NCBI GenBank assembly: GCA_037013685.1
Contig: CM072886.1
Coordinates: forward strand, 64,308,433 to 64,372,432
DNA length: 64,000 nucleotides
Direction of reading: 5' to 3'
Source of the DNA: Acridotheres tristis
Taxonomy: Eukaryota > Chordata > Aves > Passeriformes > Sturnidae
Shown here: piece by piece, positions 1 through 13,310 of the stretch
Numbering within the stretch: position 1 is the stretch's first letter
Layout of the letters: every line of letters begins with the position of its first letter
Notes under the pieces: generated by a model
The model's input: only the letters and a program-made list of their open reading frames with translations
The model's database searches: none
What the model was told of the DNA's origin: nothing
Program-made: the position numbers and the translations under genes

Positions 1-160
1 GATGCCCCATCCCTGGAACTGTTCAGGGCTAGGTTGGATGGGGCTTTAAAAAACCTGGTCTAGTGTAAGGTGTCCCTGCCCATGGCAGGGGGGCTGGAAC
101 GAAATAATCTTTAAGGTCCCTTCCAACCCAAACCGTTCTATGATTCTATAATTCTGTAGT
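1..160 (+). mobile_element. CR1: CR1 LINE, 3' end fragment (5' side cut by window edge)
   Basis: The block contains the typical avian CR1 3' region: a GATGCCCCATCCCTGGAA-like start, GTTGGATGGGGCTTT, a 'ggtgtccctgcccatggcag' stretch, then AAGGTCCCTTCCAACCCAAAC. It closes with the short degenerate terminal repeats TTCTATGATTCTATAATTCT. The orientation is plus, with the LINE 3' end near base 158. The element is probably 5'-truncated, as most CR1 copies are, but the window edge hides its true left end. No reverse transcriptase ORF is present. This is the main evidence that the DNA is from a bird or close sauropsid relative. Confidence 0.93.
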
Positions 161-3100
161 TTTTCTTCTGTCATCTTTCTGAGTACAAAAAGCAGAAGAA
201 ACTGATGTGCAGATGAAAGCTTTGAAGAGAAATAGATAGAATTATCTCTGAGAGTTACAGGTGGATAAATAAATCAGTAAAGAGTTATATATTACGTGCT
301 AATATATCTGTGAAGTATGAAAAAATCGTGAGGAAAACACAAGTCTAGAAAATAGAACTGTAACATCTCAAGGCAGAGAAGATTAAAGTAGTTCTTCCAG
401 CCATTCTATTTCAATGAATTATTGTATATATAAATCCATTTATGCTGAAAGTTTGAGAGACCATTTTTTTCACAAATACTAGTGTTTTCCCAGGAAATAG
501 AAATAGGATTCTGAAATTAGTTATTAAAGATCACACTTTAGGGTTTAAGATAGCTTGAATTCCAAGGGGCCACACATGATCTAATTCTGGGAGTCATATT
601 AGCATTCAGTTGAAATGGCTTTTGCCAGACAGGGCATTACAGCACTTGACTGCTTTTAGCTAAATCCAGAAGAACTAACCCTATTGTCATCAGTCCTTGT
701 CCACAATATCTCAGATTCAGGATTTCTTTATAGCACAGGTAAAATGGGATGCTGCTACCACAGGGACAGGGTGGGTTTGGCTGCTGCATCACAGGTCTGA
801 TGGAGACTCCCAAGCTACCTTTGGTCTTGCTGTCTCCAGAGGAACAGCCCAGTACTGGAATCTTCCCTGGCTGCAGGGGCAGGCATCAGTCTGGCTGCTG
901 GGCACTGCTGCAGGCAAAAGAGATGGAGAAGAAAAACTCATGTTCCAGGCATCTGCCTGCTTTAGTTATACTTGGAACTGGTCCTGCTTCAAGAAAGCAG
1001 ATAGTCTGGGCAAACAGAAGAGTGCTTTTGATGGGTGATTGTGTACCAACATAGCCTGGTCTTTAATTTGTAATCTTAACTAGAAATGCAAATTACAATT
1101 GGCTAGAAACTGGCTATATAAGACAAGAGTCAAGCAAGACTCGTGATAGTCTTGCAATGATGGGAAATACGTCCTTAATATGAAAGAAAAGATAATTCAT
1201 AAATACCCTTTCCCAGATTGACTCCCAGAAAAGATCTCAAAATATTTTTCTAATTTTTTCTCAAAATATATTTTAACTTAAGCAAAAGATGGAGCATCCC
1301 TATTTTCTATGTGCTAAGACTTTGGAAGTCAACAGCCTTTTGTATTTCCTGAAAACCAAGCCATCAAAATATAAGTAAGAGGTATGCTGAGTGTTTTCTG
1401 ATTTACTTTGAATGGGGTTCACTCTTTCCCACAAAAGATCTCCATCCCACATAATGAGAAAAGGAAGCAGCAAAGAACTGAGAAATGGTGTTCTGATTGG
1501 AAGCTCACACTTCTACATTTACCAAAAAACTGAGTGGACAGTTAAATCAATCTAAAGTAATTTCAGTACCCAGAAAACAGCTCTTGGTGCTTTCGATCCA
1601 TGAAAAATATCAGCCAAGTTTTTGTTAACTCTGCCAACTTCAGAAGGTATTACACTACTCTTGGGTACCCTTGCTCCTTTTCTTCTTGAATAATGTACTA
1701 ATTTTATTGATTTTTTTCTATGCTTAGCATTCTGTGGATTGATATGTTTTTCTATGACAATGGGGAAATGTTCTGGTTACAGTTAAATAACATAAAATGT
1801 GTGAGTTTGATACATTCCTGTGCTGCTGTCCCTTACTCTAATTTTACTTAACCAAAGTAACTACAACAGCATAAAAGCAACAGAGATGCAGTGAATCAAG
1901 CACACATGCAAAACAGAAAACATATTTTTAATGAAATATGAAATTACTTCAGTGTATTATCTAAACTATGATATAGTAGAAGTTTTCCACTGAAATTAAA
2001 GATTTATGCAATGCGATACAAATCCCATTGTAAGAGGCATGAAATTTACTTAGAACACATGGTGAAAAGACATTAGATCTATATTTTTAAAGATCCATTG
2101 TTAATTTTACTAATAATTTTTTCAAAATTTGCCCCTTTTGAAAGTAAATGTGCCAGTTATAGGTGCTATTTTTTATATTCCATGTAGCATGAACAAAGTA
2201 GCATGAATAAAGCTCAGGCAGCTTTACTCAGACTGAAGTAATTTTCAATGTTCACCTTTTTTAAATCTTCATTATGTAAAAAAAGATCTAATATAAAATA
2301 AGAACATCTCTCATTAGTTCTGTGAGTGGATAAGAAACCTGTCCTATATTAAGCTATCAGAATTGAAGCAAAATAGTCAGGGAGTAAACAGCCATCTTCC
2401 TGCTGAGTGTCCACTGTCTGATGTAATGAGGATGGGGAACTAACATTCTGTTTACATTCCTTACATGATTTGTGGAAGGAGTTGGTATCCAAGCAGAGCA
2501 AAAAGAGATACTGGTACAAAACTTTGTTAAAATTTAGACTTCCAGGTCTGTTTGTTTTGCCAACCCAGCATCCTGCAGTTTCTTCTCTTTGCTGTTCTAC
2601 CCGGACTTACCTGCCTTTTAATATATCAGCTGAGACTAACTTAATTTATTTGGGTTTCTTTCCTCCACTTTACCATTTGTAACTTGTGATATACCTCTTG
2701 TGGTAATATATGAGTGAACTATAAGGTGCTTTCACACAGGGAATAGATATTCCCTCCCCCAGTTGTGGGCTGAGGGCTCAAGTTATGCCCTCCCAGACTG
2801 TGCCTTTCCCAGGGCTCTCTTCCCTTGTCCCACTGCTTGACTCTGCTCCCAGGGGATTTCGTCTGGCTTCCAGCCTCACTGCTGTGAGTGCCTCAGGAGA
2901 GACCCCCAGGAGAGGAGAGTGTGCAGTCCTTCTCTGCAAGTGGGAGAAGTGGCATTGTCCTCCTACCAGGAAACATGGTCACCAAGCGAGAAACTGTGGG
3001 AGGAAAATGGGGGAATGGCTGCTTCTGAAACTTATTAAGATGCTATGTTTGGGCAACATACATTTTATTATAACTGGATCTTACTATGAGTAATATTTCC

Positions 3101-3536
3101 TAATTAACCACAGGGATTCATGAGCTTTGCAGACTGAAAGACTGAGCATAGGAAATGTCCCAGGTCTGGTTTTAATCAAATTTATGTCCTTATGAATTGC
3201 TTGCTTTTGCAAAAAGTTTCAGGAGTAGCTAGTCTGAGGAATTACCCAGGGGGTGTAAAGATACTTCCAGTTACATACTTGAAACATCTCTGGAGTTGTA
3301 CCTGTCTTAGAAAAGAACTATCTCTACAGAGCTAGAGCACATTTCTGAGTGAACATAGAGTGGTGGATGATCTCATTACACCTATCCTCCTTAGATCCAA
3401 AGCTTTTCAAGCTCATTGGGGACTGTCTTCCAGTCCATGTAAACCCTGGTGGGTCATGAATCTGGAAACTGCACTTTTGCACACAGATGAAGATGGACTT
3501 GCAATAATGGAAAACTTCAGCTCTCAAAAATAGTTG
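161..3536. other. AT-rich noncoding DNA, probably intronic
   Basis: No convincing exon, RNA gene or transposon was seen. The longest open frames here (113 codons from 697 and 102 codons from 2785) are GC-richer patches without plausible splice-flanked structure or a recognisable domain. Two overlapping frames are open together at 697-1054, which points to stop-codon depletion from base composition, not coding. The stretch lies upstream of the plus-strand terminal exons and may be intron of that gene, which is inference. Confidence 0.5.
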
Positions 3537-3646
3537 TTTTTTTTTTTTTTTGGAGGATTCCTTAATGGAAAATACTTTTTTTTTTTTTTTTCTGGTGTGG
3601 ATCAGGCTAATTATGACTGTGCACACAAACACACACGCACACCCAC
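3537..3646. repeat. Two poly(T) tracts and a CA-rich microsatellite
   Basis: A run of 15 T (3537-3551) is followed 24 bases later by 16 T (3576-3591), then by an imperfect CA repeat at 3621-3646. These are simple-sequence tracts. The two T runs create short open frames on both strands, which are artefacts. Confidence 0.9.
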
Positions 3647-5003
3647 CAGTGAAGGACTGGAGGGGGGGTCACACTGAGGTTATATGTCACTCAACATCAC
3701 AGCCCTACACAGGACAAAAAACCACAGCTTTTAGCAGAGCTAATGCTCAAGAAAATGTGACTGGAGCACACATTTTGGCATCTTTATTTTTCATGGCAAA
3801 TTTGTGTAAAGAAACATGTTACAGCTAGGAGATATACAATGTTTTTCTGGCTTGTGGCTATTCTCCAGCCAGAAATATACTGTTTGTGAAAATTAGGGAG
3901 TGAAAAAAGATATTCTTTTATTGCTTACTTCTATGTGGGGATAAACTAGTGATCCAAGTGCACTGTTGTGATGCTGTTGTGGAGTCACTGATGGCACCAG
4001 AAGCCAAAGTGTCTATGTTTATGTGGCTGTGCCAGTGCACCACTGCTGTGAGGAGCTCTGTGTAGTGGGCACCTGCTGAGCCAAAGATTTGAGATGAATA
4101 GCACCCATATTGATTTGCCTATAATGGAGTGGAAAAGAAAAATGTCCAGGTTTTGTTGCAGGTATTTTCATGGGGTATTAAATTGGTGGATTAGTTGCAA
4201 ACAGCAGTACTGATAAAGTCTCCTGTCCATCTTGATGGTTGGGCCTTTCTATTAAAATGACACATAAATAACCTATTATGTCCCCCACCCATGGAAATTC
4301 AAATGCACCTGTCAAGTTGATAAAGCACTTGCCTGGAGGGAAGCATTGTTTACATTTTCACTCCATTCTTCAGAAAAAGTGAGATTCTAATTATTTTTCC
4401 CACTGTAAATTAATGCTGACTATGATGGTTAGCATATCTCTGTATTGTTATATCTATGCAAAAGTTAAATAATAGAACTGATCCATCATGTATTATGCAA
4501 TGTGCATTTTTATGACAGGCTTCCCTCTGATCTTATTATGCCTTTCTTCACAAATACTTACTTTTTTTTTTCCTAGCAGCTGGGGGAATCTTTGTTGACT
4601 GCTGGTTCAGAAGTTGAAATCTGTCCTGTGTGAAAAGAACAATGCAATTTATATGTTTATCGGATGCTGAACTCTGATATCTTCCGAGAAGGGAAAAATT
4701 AGGATATAAGAGTATACTCCATTAATAATAAGCTTCATTATAATAGACAATTGGTCACAATAGACTAAACCATTTTTCTACAAACCAAGCACATCAAATT
4801 CAGTAATGTGATACAATTGTTTCTGGCTTTCTCAGACACTAACTTTTAATTCAAGAAAAGTAAATTAGTTAATGTAAAATCAAATGTGAACAGAATCTTT
4901 TTTGCATGCATAAAATCACACCACACCTTTGCACAAAACTTTAAGCTGTACCATAAATAATTTCTTAGGGTTCCTAGCAGTCGTTTTTGCTTTGTTTGTA
5001 AGT
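3647..5003. other. AT-rich noncoding DNA
   Basis: No gene seen. A T-tract with TCCTAG at 4562-4577 resembles a 3' splice site, but the bases after it soon run into stop codons and no matching donor defines a convincing exon. Confidence 0.45.
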
Positions 5004-5057
5004 GTTTTTTTTTTGTTTTGTTTTGTTTTTGTTTTGGTTTTTTTTGTTTGTTTTTTT
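5004..5057. repeat. (TTTTG)n / T-rich low-complexity tract
   Basis: About 54 bases of T runs interrupted by single or double G, with a TTTTG period in the middle. It generates the lysine-rich tail of a spurious minus-strand open frame. Confidence 0.9.
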
Positions 5058-8000
5058 ACATTTCATGGTTCCTGCTTGAACTGAAGACAAAACTGCTGAA
5101 AGACCACAAAGGGGCCAGTTTTGCAATAGTGTGCTACAAGTGGAAAATATTACTGTGAGAAGAATTCTTGCTATCTGGTTTCTTAACTGAAGCAGGGAGG
5201 AAGACATTGCTGAGAGGCTCTTGGTACACTCAGAGAGCTTTGTGAGACAGCCTGATCTTGCAAGTTACTTTTGCAAGTGTGGCAGACTCAGCTGGTTTGC
5301 ATACCCTGTCGAAGGCTCATGCAAACTTCCCTAAACCTTTAACTCTTTGTCTCTACTTGCTACAGCAGATTTCTATTCCTAGATTTCTAGAGGAGCATCA
5401 ATTCCAGGCATGGTTAAACTGTTTGCAAGAGCCAAAAATAAAACCCTGGCACAGGAAAAAGAAGTAAACTGACAGGGAAATACCTTAGCAATTGAGGCAC
5501 TTTTGGTTTAGTTTCTGATGAGCTTGCAGTTGGGATGTTGGCCCTATGAAGGCAGAAAAAAGATTCTTGGGATGAAGAAAGTAGAGGGGATGAGAATTGA
5601 GAATGCCAACCTTAATCACAAAGGAATACCCAAACCTCTGCCATCTTCATTTTCTTCCTTTCCTTCTTTTCTATAACGAAACCAGCATTTTCTTTAACAC
5701 CATGGCTTGCAAAAATATGTCAGGCCCTTCCACTGCTCTCCACCTCAAACAGAGAGGTGTTTGGGAAACCTTTTTCTTTCAGTTCTTCCTCCATGGCCTA
5801 TTTCTGCATTGATGTCTGCAAGAAAGCATCTGATTGTTGGTGATTATTTGGAAAATCAGATGAGATAATTTATGGTCAGTTAAAGTAAGTAGCCACATAA
5901 ATGTCCTCTGATCTCTACACAGGCTGGTAACTCCTTATTTGTAAGCATCCCATTTCTACCTGTCTCTGCTGAAACAATGGGGCTGCAGTGTGAGAAATTC
6001 TATTACCATACTTCTCTGGTAAATATTTGCTAATAATTAATATCTGTGCTGGTGTAGTCAGTGAACTTATTAGGATTACTGAAAGATAAGAGCAAAATTA
6101 CAGTACTTCTAAAAGAGGACAATCATCCTTCACAGATGCTTCACATATGTTTTACTAAAAGTGTTTAAATTTGCTCTTCTCTTTCACTTTCATTTTCCTA
6201 ACTCCCTTCCATCAAAAGAAAGCTGGATCTAAACAGGCAGACTAGGAATATTTTGGTACTTAGTAAAGCCTTACAGCTATTTTGCTATTGTTTGAATTAA
6301 AAAAAGGAAAATAGAAATTAAAATTCAAAAGACAGGTTCCACAAGAGTACCATTCACACTGTGCTCAGCCCCACTAGCACAAGGATACATTATGCCACTG
6401 ATTGCAGAGGAGGAAATTTTCTGAGGCTGAAGAAGATGCAACTAGAAGCCACTAGTCCAAAGTATTTTAGTTTTAATTTCTCAGCTGGTTTACTGTCCAT
6501 GTAATGATACAAATTTAAAAAAAATGTTATTTAGCTGCCAGGAAACGATCTGTCCATCTGATGTAAGTCACAGGTGAATAAAAACCTGTCTAATTCCCGG
6601 ACATACATCTTGAATGCAAAAGGTCTTGGACAAATTGAATGAAATCCATGAGCACAGACTTGTTTCTTTTAGCTATCTTTTCGCTACATTTAATCAGTCC
6701 AAACAGTAAAAATAAAATGCTCATTGCCAATAAATTAATTGTCAAACTTAGCTCCTTTGTTTTCTGTATACATATTAGTTTTGAACTGCGTTGTTAGTTA
6801 CAGAACTCTCAGGGTTATTTTCACAAATTTTTCACAGTATTTCTTCTGTGGGCAAACTTTATCCCATAAGATGAACTTCTCCATGGATCTATTTACTATT
6901 TATTGTTTCTGGTGTGTTTTTGGTCACCAAAGTCATATAGTATTATTTCTGCTTTCTGACTGCATTACATTTGTAAACACATGAGTAATGAATAACAAAT
7001 GTTGATGAGCAGATAATGAACAGCAGACACTCTTATTTACACAGATATGCCCTTGTATGCATTAAATTCCTGACTTCCATAGGGAAAATAACTTCTCCTA
7101 AACACTTTTGTATATAAAATCTCGTGTGTCTGAAGTTACTGAAGATGCTTTCTTAAGTAACTGATTCCAGCATCCCTTATAAAATTTGGGAAATGAGGCA
7201 AAGAGAGAGATTTCTTTTGCCCATCTGAACGAAAGCCACTCTGGGCTCAGAATATAGCAGGATTCTCTGGAATAGGAAGGGAATGTATTTTATCTCCTTT
7301 CCTTAGGGCAAATCAATGGACAAAGACACTGCCATGCACAAGGAAATGCAAGAAAGCTGTGCCCTTTAATTTTTAGTTACTAAGGTTTTTGCTGCATTGA
7401 ATATCAGTTTTCCTTGACTTAATTCTTGAGATGACTTTTTTCCCTCCCGGATTTATTAATGCTTGGACGAAAGTATTTCTACATTTGTATTTTTTTTTAA
7501 TGGGCGAATGAAGTACAGACACTTAAAACCACAAAAGATTTAGATCTGAAAAGATGGGATGGTGAGCAGCAGACTACACAAGCAGTGTGTGCAGTGTAAC
7601 TAAAGAATATGTGGCTGCACTTTGTAATATCTAAAAGCAGGAGATGAAAATCATCCCCTAGAAAAGATCTGCATTGCTGTTCACTGGACATATCCGTAAA
7701 TAGGAAGCTATTGCAAATCTGAAACAAAAAGACCCTCTGCTGTTTCCTAGTGCTATGATGCTAAGCAGCTTTCCATAAATCTGTTCTGGGATTTCTCCTT
7801 AGTCATTTACAAAGAGGTTATTCTCTGTATATGCCATTTTTCACCATTTAGTCTGTCCATGTCTGTTTGTTAAATAAATCAGGAAAGACTGTAACAGCAA
7901 TGCTTCAGGCATTCATAATTTGACTGAAAGAAACAATTCTTGGATACTACTGGTCCCTTATGCTGGTCCATTATGTTCATAAATAGGACGATGTAGAAAT

Positions 8001-9323
8001 GAGTTATCTCTCTGCAGAGTTGCCAGGAGCCCACAAAGGCCTTTGCTAACCTGAGACACTCACTATTGCCTCATTATTGCCCCAGGAGTGAGAGCACACG
8101 CTGCCACGCCACCAGAGCTGCAATTGCATAAATGTGTGTGAGTGCTTTGTGCATGTAAGGGTTAAATATGAGGAGCGTTGGTGTGGCTTTCTCGTGGTGG
8201 TATGACTTTTGGCAATCCTAATAGCTTTTCTTGTTCATGCCTTTGCTTGCCATGTTTCCAATTTCATGATTTATTCAAACCGAGTTAATTTTCACGACTT
8301 GTCAAGTACCGCATCCTTCCTACAGTGGCTTGGAAACTGTCCCCACTGTCACCAAGGTCCAGTGATAACCTCACCAAGGTGCCTTTGACACAGACAGGAA
8401 GGATGTTTTTATATATTTCCATATAAATTCTTCTTTTACCAGAGCTGCTGGCAAGATTTTTAGCAACAGTTTGTCAGAAATGGGGTTTGTAATGCTTAAG
8501 GGGTGCTGTACTTCCCTCAGAGGTTAGCACTAGCCAGCTTTTGTTCTTTTAATTGTAAAGCTACGCTGGTTTAACAAAGATTGCCTCCAGGACAGTAATT
8601 CCCATATTTACAATTCTTACCACAGAAAATGCAGTTACCATGTTTATGAAAGTTACTTGAAGTAAATACAGCATCCTCGACTTTTGATGCCTTTTTTTTC
8701 TATCATTTCAACACTTTTTTGCCTTTTTGACTAAAGTTAACAGCTTGTAACTTTTACTAATTATTTGTCATGACCAGCATACAGTTCCACACGTTCTCAA
8801 CTGGTCAATTTGGTCCATTTTACTCATTTTATGCATTTTCTTTGAATTCTGTTTTCAAACAGGTTTTTTTAATATGTTTTTCAATGCATGAACCTGGAAT
8901 TAATTCACATGACATTGCTAAAATAATGCTGCTGCAGTTAAGGATCAGTACCAATCAAGTGTTTGGACACACATGTATATTTCTCAGCTTTTTAAAAAGA
9001 ACTTTTTTCATACTGATGTCTTTTTTTTTAAGACACTAGAAGTCAGTCTTCCTCTCATTCCCACTATAGCTCAGAAAATCTGAGGAAATATTCTTTCCTT
9101 TCTTCTTTCACAAAAGCTGTCAAACAATAGAAAACATCATAGCACCTTTACACACTAGCATGGCATTTTCTGTACCCTGACCTAGGAAATATTGGTAATA
9201 TTAATTGGCTGTGCCTCAGTTGTGTAATATATTTATAAATATTCATTTATCAATATATTTGTGTTTAAAATGTGTCCTACTTCAATAACATACACTTGGT
9301 ATGGCATAGTACATTTATACAAC
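5058..9323. other. AT-rich noncoding DNA
   Basis: No exon, RNA gene or interspersed repeat recognised. Open frames are all under 90 codons and low in complexity, for example the phenylalanine-rich frame at 8770-9039. Confidence 0.45.
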
Positions 9324-9359
9324 AAAATACATTTGTATTTGTACTTACAAATGTATTTT
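9324..9359. repeat. Perfect 14-bp inverted repeat (stem-loop)
   Basis: The left arm AAAATACATTTGTA (9324-9337) is the exact reverse complement of the right arm TACAAATGTATTTT (9346-9359), with an 8-base spacer. A T-rich tract ending in CTAG (9360-9373) follows directly and looks like a 3' splice site, though no exon can be defined after it. The stem is AT-rich, so chance formation is possible. Confidence 0.85.
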
Positions 9360-9373
9360 TTCTTTTTTTCTAG

Positions 9374-9660
9374 GTTATGCACTGTAATTTCCAAAGTGTT
9401 GACATAATTTACTTTTATTTGTAGGAGAAATATGCTCCACTCTTTTAAAAATCTGTATTTCTACGTCACGGTGTACGTTAAAAGGAGCAGTGATTGAAAT
9501 AATTGTTGTCAAGGAAGAATGTATTAAAATTATTAATAAGACTAAAACCCACATGAGAGTTACTGAATCATCTGATCTGACCTAAATTCATGACCCTTCC
9601 TCCCACTTTTTCCCTTCTCATACTCACACAAAATTAGAAGGACCAAAAGGAAAAAAACTG
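9374..9660. other. AT-rich noncoding DNA after the stem-loop
   Basis: No coding potential seen. The splice-acceptor-like end at 9373 leads into sequence with early stops. Confidence 0.4.
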
Positions 9661-9990
9661 CCAACATAATAAAGGCCAGTGAAACCTGTACATTTGCATT
9701 AGGTCAATGTAACATTTTATGATTATAATAATATAAACAAATAAACTATAAGGGCACTCATATCAAAGCTCATTTCAAGCTGAACTATTATAAAGCGATT
9801 AACAGCCTCACAGTCCCGCTTTAATTAAGTTATGTTTTGAAATATTCAGCATTTGAACCTGTTCTGGCCTGCCTCTTTTATCATTGAATTACCATCCTTA
9901 ATGTGTTTTTCTGCTGAAAGATGAATTTCATTTAAGGATTACTGTACACTGCTCTGGCATTTTGTGGTTTCTTGTCAGCCTTTGTGAATC
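9661..9990. promoter_or_regulatory. Candidate conserved noncoding element (motif-dense)
   Basis: The segment is AT-rich but complex in composition, with homeodomain-type cores (TTTAATTAAG near 9823, GCGATTAAC near 9796) and few simple repeats. Such composition is common in vertebrate conserved enhancers. This is a judgement by eye; no alignment was possible. Confidence 0.2.
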
Positions 9991-12900
9991 TAGATCATTG
10001 CTAACTTCAGTTTCTCTGACATGTCCTATATGCACAGTCTCTTGACTAGCCTGTCTCAGTGGATTTACTAACTCATATTGTATTCCTGTAGAAATGAATG
10101 GACATTTTTGATTAACTTAATGATAGAAATTTCAGATGACAGTAGAGTTTACTTTTGGAGCTTACTTCAGGTTATGTAGGCCACAGCAGCTCTCTAGTGA
10201 CCTATCACTTCACAGAAATGTGTTTTGAGAGTTTCAAGGCAGTGGACATCTGTCTGCCAAACACTTGCAGATGGTGCCAGTAAGGATGGAACAGAAAGGT
10301 CCTTCTGTGCTGGGGTCTCTAAATCCACAGCCACAAACAGAGCTGCTCCTCCTTTCTGGAAGTGATATTCAAATGTTATATCCCTCCACATATTGAAGAG
10401 TCTGACTTCAGGCAAACTCACACTACCAGGTGATTTTGAGGAAGGGTAAAAGAGTGATGCTCCACCAAAGGGTCTTCTTTCCTTCCTTTCTAGTGCCTAC
10501 CCCAGACCTAGGCTATGCAACTCACCACAGCACCATCAGTGCAGGTGGTGCCTTTTCTCTTTCAGTTGTCAGATGATCAATCTGTGCTTTTTTGTTTTGA
10601 GGGGGGTGGGGGGAGGGAGCAGGAAGAAGGACATGTAGAACAATATCATCATGTTCTCATGTTCTCTTGGCTAGTCACATCAATGTCCTCAGAAGGGGTT
10701 CACCAGATCTTGAAATGTGACAACAATCAGATGGGTTTGTGCACTCCCACTATCCTGCAGAACTGTCTGCTCTCGGGGAGGAAGACAGACTTCTGATGCC
10801 ATACCTGGTCTCATATGGATATGATGCCCTGGGAATGGCACCCAGAGTCAAGAGCTTCCAAAGAAAATCTTTGCCCTGACAAAGTGAAGGCTTGCTCAGT
10901 CACAAAGTTTTAATTAACATGGCTTTGGCTTCCTCACAGTACTTGTATGTTGTAAATTACACTCAGATCTGGCACTGATTGAAAAAATAGGTGGTAATTT
11001 ATTTGTGTAAAATTAGTGGAAAGTCCATGCTCTCCCCTATGCTGGACAGGAATGCATATTTTTTGCCCCAGAGCTCACAGCTCAAATGGGCAAAACAGAG
11101 CTGCAAAGAAGGATGTGGGGTTCATACCCATGGCTTGCAAAACACACAGTAAAATAAACCCCTTGGTCGTTGATAAGGACAAACACAAGAGAAGAACAAG
11201 AAGATTCAATGAAAGTGAGGTAAGATAAAGGTCAGACAAGAAGCAGGGGAAAGCATGGAACTGATTCAGGAGAGAAGAAAACACTTTCAGTAAAGTAAGC
11301 TAGCAATGCAGGGAAATTGCATCTAGCATAAGGGGAGGATTGTGACAGAGATTATCCTGCTTGCTGTGTTTCCTGAAGACTGAGTTTCTGAGCTGGGTCT
11401 TTCAACCTTTTATCTTTCCTGAAACCATAGATCAGGGAGGAGACATGAGACCAGGAAAGTCTTGTTGCTCTTGAATTGGACAAGTTAGAAGTTCTGGTAG
11501 TGAGACATTGGGATGAGAGAGGAGAGTAACCCTGCAGGGGCTGTGGTGTGTCAGCTCTTGCAGCAGCTCCTCTGTGCTCAAGCCAACACTGTACCCATGG
11601 AAGTTGCCTCCCTGCTTTCTTGAGACCACTGGCCACATTAATTCTTATGGACACTGTGTAATGCAGGCATGTGCCTTGTGTGGTAGACAGTAAAAAATAC
11701 AGGGCTCGTCCTGTCCTTGAGGCTACTGTATGTTCCTAACATTTTGTCCTGAATGAAAGCCTTTGAACCCCAGAGACTCGGGTGTGGAAAACTCAGACTG
11801 TCCTTATTTTACCTTAAATTTCAGATGACGTTTCCTTTTTTAAAAATGTAAAAAAAAATTATTAGAGCTGATGTAAATGGAAGCTGAGGTTAAAATGAAG
11901 TATCCTATTGTTCTGTCGTTCCTGGAAAAGAGTTGGAGATAATTTCCTATATGTGTTCTTACTTTCTTAATTCACCTGAAACAAATCCTCTCCTAAGGCA
12001 GTGGCTCATAATAGCAGCATGCACGTCAGGATTGTGGCATTGGCATACTGTGCCAGTTATGGGATTCCTTGTAATGCGTAAGAACAGTTGAGGAAATGGG
12101 AACTGGAACACAAGCAAACTGAGCTAAATCTGAGTTTTCCCAAGAGAGGGGAAAAATTTGTATCTAGTTTTTGAGAGATCTTGTAAGAATCTGAGCCCTT
12201 CATTTCAGCAAAAAGTAAAAACAAGATTATACAGAAGAAGGTTTTGATGTACCTATCTTAAATGAGAGCTTTTCTTCGGCTAGCTTTGTAAGTTCTAATC
12301 ATTTCTGCCAGTGTAATACACATTCCTGAAAGAAAAAGCAAGTGCTAGGCCAGCAAAAGTGGTATTTTGTCTACATTAAATAGAAATGTTAGGGTAGATC
12401 ATGCTGATGTATTGTAAGGATGTACCACTATCACCAATCCCTCCCTTCCTTCCACAAACAGGAGTAGCATCTCATGGGAGAAAATGAGTGACGAAAAGGT
12501 CTTGCAGAAATGGAGGGTTAAAAAGCTTATGCTTGCACTTCAGGGGCAGTATAAAAGTAATGCTTCTCATCATCATTTCTAGTTAAGGATAAAGAGTGCT
12601 TAAGCCTTGTGCTATGATCCGTCTGAAGTTTTGAATTCTGCTCAGCCTGTGTAAAGAATTAATATGAAATAGGCTAGATGGAAATTTTGACTGATGTAGG
12701 GGGATACAAAACCTACCAAACCAGACATGTTTAGAGCAAACTAGGAAGCTAGGTAACTGTTAATAAACTAGCTTCTTGCAATGCCCTAAAATACACCTTA
12801 TTTACTCTGCCTCATCTGCAATTCAGTTAGCAGCACAAGGTTATTTTAATATTTTACAGAGATCAGAGCCTAAAAAGTGCTTGTGGGTACAGGAGCAAAG

Positions 12901-13247
12901 GCTTCTCAAAGAGAGAGAAATACAAATACTCGCTCACAAAATTCTTGGGAAGCTTTTTTTTTTTTTTCCTAATCAGCATTGCCATTTTATTGTTTAACCT
13001 ACCCTGCTTGATCTCCCTACTTTTGGTTAATACGGGAGTCAATTACAGCTTCATCTGTGCAGAATTAACTTTATAGAATATACACTAGGGATTTGTCTAT
13101 CTCCTCTATTTAGATCTATGTCATAAAAAAATATGTAGTAGAGAACTGTGTGCAAGCACTGCATATGGTACAGGCTTTGCAGATTTATTGTAAAATCATT
13201 TTAAATCGGTTAAGCTCTTGCCAGAAGTTAATTAAATATGTTCCTTT
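9991..13247. other. Noncoding DNA immediately upstream of the terminal exons
   Basis: No exon could be supported. A weak exon-like stretch begins at about 12826 after a pyrimidine-rich run ending in TTCAG and runs open to a T14 tract at 12954-12967. Its only donor-like site (GTACAG near 12887) is weak. The minus-strand frame at 10194-10421 (75 codons) shows no domain and no splice support. Confidence 0.45.
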
Positions 13248-13296
13248 GGTGGGGGGTGGGGGGCTCTGTGTGTGTGTGTGTCCTTGGTGGGGGGGG
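13248..13296 (+). repeat. G-run / (TG)n tract just before the penultimate exon
   Basis: G runs of 6 (13251-13256), 6 (13258-13263) and 8 (13289-13296) flank a TG dinucleotide repeat (13267-13281). The tract could form a G-quadruplex in DNA or pre-mRNA. It ends 14 bases before the inferred 3' splice site and takes the place of the usual pyrimidine tract. Confidence 0.85.
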
Positions 13297-13310
13297 CCGT
13301 GTTTCACTAG

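Noticed and set aside
697..1054. Two overlapping plus-strand frames of 113 and 101 codons
   Set aside because: Both frames are open over the same GC-richer patch, neither has a recognisable domain, and no splice sites frame either one.
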